Shown piece after piece: positions 62,455 through 64,000 of a DNA stretch of 64,000 nt; position 1 is the first letter of the stretch; each line of letters begins with the position of its first letter. The translations under genes and the position numbers were made by a program. The DNA is taken from positions 12,633,501-12,697,500 of the forward strand of contig NC_053422.1 in the NCBI RefSeq assembly GCF_016859285.1, in the 5' to 3' direction. Source of the stretch: Xiphias gladius (Eukaryota > Chordata > Actinopteri > Istiophoriformes > Xiphiidae). The notes beneath the pieces were generated by a model that saw only the letters and a program-made list of their open reading frames with translations, searched no databases and had not been told where the DNA came from.

Positions 62455-62640
62455 GGGGCATTAATAATTGGTATAACAGCTTCCAATCTTCTGTGAAGAC
62501 TTTCCACAAGATTTTAGAACCTGGCTGCAGAGATTTTGTCGCATTCAGCCACAAGAACATTAGTGCGGTCGGGCAGCGATGTGTAGTGACAAGGCCTGGC
62601 TCACAGTTGGCGCTCAAGTTTATAACAAAGATTGTGGATG
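62455..62640 (-). pseudogene. Tc1/mariner transposase, C-terminal remnant
   Basis: On the minus strand, fragments in shifting frames read ERQL, ARPCHYTSLPDRTNVLVAE and NLVESLHRRLEAVI. This is the order seen at the C-terminus of Tc1 transposases (ER.LRARP...S..DL...L..EW...LV.S.PRR..AV). Internal stops show it is dead. Confidence 0.65.
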
Positions 62641-62859
62641 GGGCTGCGGTGCAGGAAAAGCAAACTGTTGGAAGCACACTACTGCCTAAAAATATCTGCC
62701 GTTGCATTTCGATTTCCCTTAACTGGAAATAAGAAGTGTAAGCAAACTATCAAAAACAGCCACACAGCAAAAGTACACGATTATATGGAGTGAAATGTAT
62801 AAGTATATATTAGGCACGAAGAGTTGTAGGCAGCAATGAGTTGACTGTTCTTTTGTGTG

Positions 62860-63035
62860 AAGAGTCAGAAAATCAGAAAAAACTTTGATTCCAACAGGGA
62901 AATTGCTTTGTTACAATTGCTCAAAACACAGTGAGGAAAGAGGAAGTAAAAAGTATAAAAGTAAAAACTGTAAAATAGTAGTAATAATAATAGTAAATAC
63001 ACAGTAAGTGAATAGAAAAATATACAAACGCAAAT
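62860..63035. repeat. AT-rich retroelement-like tail
   Basis: CAACAGGGAAATTGCTTTGT then TAC, followed by an A-rich, TAA/TAG-rich stretch. This style is common at the ends of fish short retroelements. It abuts the LINE fragment at 63040. Confidence 0.35.
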
Positions 63036-63039
63036 GGCA

Positions 63040-63700
63040 TAACTGGCAAAAAGTTGTATCCAGTGTCACTTGATTGAAGTCCCCGGACATCATGAAGAAG
63101 CACTGGCGGTGCAGGGGTGCAGAGTCTGGAGTCTTGCAGCAACAAAGTGGATGACGACAACCAAGATAGCATGTGAGAACTCACTGGGTATGTAGTATGG
63201 ATGTAGCCCCACGGCTAACAGTTCAATGTCCAGGCAGCGGAAATGTTCCTGTACAGCTATGTGACCAGGGTGGCACCATCTGTTTTTAAGAAAAGCAGCA
63301 AGTCCGCCTCCTCCCCACCCTCCGCTCTCGAATCTGTGCCCGTCCGCCCAAAACGGTCCGAAAGCCTTCAATGGTAGCGATGAGATCCAGAGTATCTTTC
63401 TGTAGCCATGCCTCTATGAAACACATAACACTACACTAAGGGAAGTCCCTCCAATTCCTCACAAGGGCCACTAGCTCATCCATCTTATTGTCCAGCGGTC
63501 TCACAGTGCCCATGATGATAGAAGGGGCATGCGGCTTATATCTCCTCTTCTCCATCAGTCTCTGTTGTCTAGACCCAGCTCTCTTCCCTCGCCTCTTGGT
63601 TCCTCCTCTGCATCCTATGTGTGTCCTCCTCCTGATTTCTGTAGGGATGTCCGTTGTTCTGGTCACCATACCAGCTGGCTTCAGTGCAATCAGTCAGTCC
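63040..63700 (-). pseudogene. LINE endonuclease-domain fragment
   Basis: On the minus strand, broken frames read DNKMDELVALVRNWRDFP, then FWADGHRFESG, GGGLAAFLKNRWCHPGHIAV, DIELLAVGLHPYYIPSEFSH, and finally MMSGDFNQVTL. This order is that of the APE-type endonuclease of fish non-LTR retrotransposons (NKMDEL ... GGGLA..VN.RWC ... LRP.YLPREF ... GDFN). At least two frameshifts are needed, and the reverse transcriptase part is missing. Confidence 0.8.
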
Positions 63701-63794
63701 CAGGTGTAAACAATACAACCTTGGAATTTCCACACAACGTGACATGATGATATGTTTTAGGAGTGTAAAACTTGCTGAGAGTAGATGTTTAGGT

Positions 63795-64000
63795 TATTAA
63801 TCAATTAGCTGATTGACGGATAATTTAATCGTTAACTATTTTGTTAATTGATAACTTTCAAAAATAAAAAAAAGCAAAAATTTGAAACATTTGATGGTTC
63901 CAGCTTTGTGAATGTGAGGATTTGCTGCTGCTTCTTGTACATTACAATGATTTATATATCTTTGGGTTTTGGACTGGTTTTCAAACAAAACAAGACATTT
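63795..64000. repeat. MITE-B copy cut by the window edge
   Basis: Starts ATTAATCAATTAGCTGATTG and includes TTTGATGGTTCCAGCTTTGT and TTTTCAAACAAAACAAGACA. It continues past 64000. Confidence 0.7.

Overview
The window is vertebrate nuclear DNA, most likely from a percomorph (perch-like) teleost. The reasons are spliced genes with GT-AG introns, GC-rich promoters in an AT-rich background, many fish-type MITEs (miniature transposons), Tc1/mariner and LINE remains, and long CA/GT microsatellites. I see no bacterial, phage, CRISPR or operon-like content. The exon models below were built by hand from splice sites and reading-frame continuity.

Layout: (1) 1-9550, minus strand: the 5' half of a LNX2-type RING E3 ligase gene. 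A non-coding first exon lies in a CpG-rich promoter at 9225-9550 and is followed by a 4.7 kb intron, a RING exon and an NPAY exon. The PDZ exons lie beyond the left edge. (2) 9550-20600: intergenic. It has a MITE-rich flank and a repeat-poor block at about 13.4-18.4 kb that may be regulatory. (3) 20806-26911, plus: complete slc25a43, five exons, 344 aa. (4) 29112-31060, plus: complete slc25a5 (ADP/ATP carrier), four exons, 298 aa. (5) 36203-52514, plus: a complete 16-exon sorting nexin of 879 aa with an N-terminal membrane segment, PXA, degenerate PX and nexin_C regions. It carries large nested transposons in intron 9. (6) 52.5-64 kb: no recognisable gene. It holds MITEs, a LINE endonuclease fragment, a Tc1 fragment, a long GT repeat and a weak CpG-rich patch with a CTCF-like motif at about 57.75-58.1 kb.

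The two mitochondrial carriers sit head to tail in the same order and strand as SLC25A43-SLC25A5 on human Xq24, so this block looks conserved. Nothing in the sequence suggests joint function among the four genes beyond the two carriers sharing a protein family and an organelle. I found no clearly new biological system. The most useful leads are the unusual sorting nexin (degenerate PX, a frame-neutral 96-nt intron, an upstream ORF), a charge-reversed signature in slc25a43, CTCF-like sites, and the nested transposon structures.
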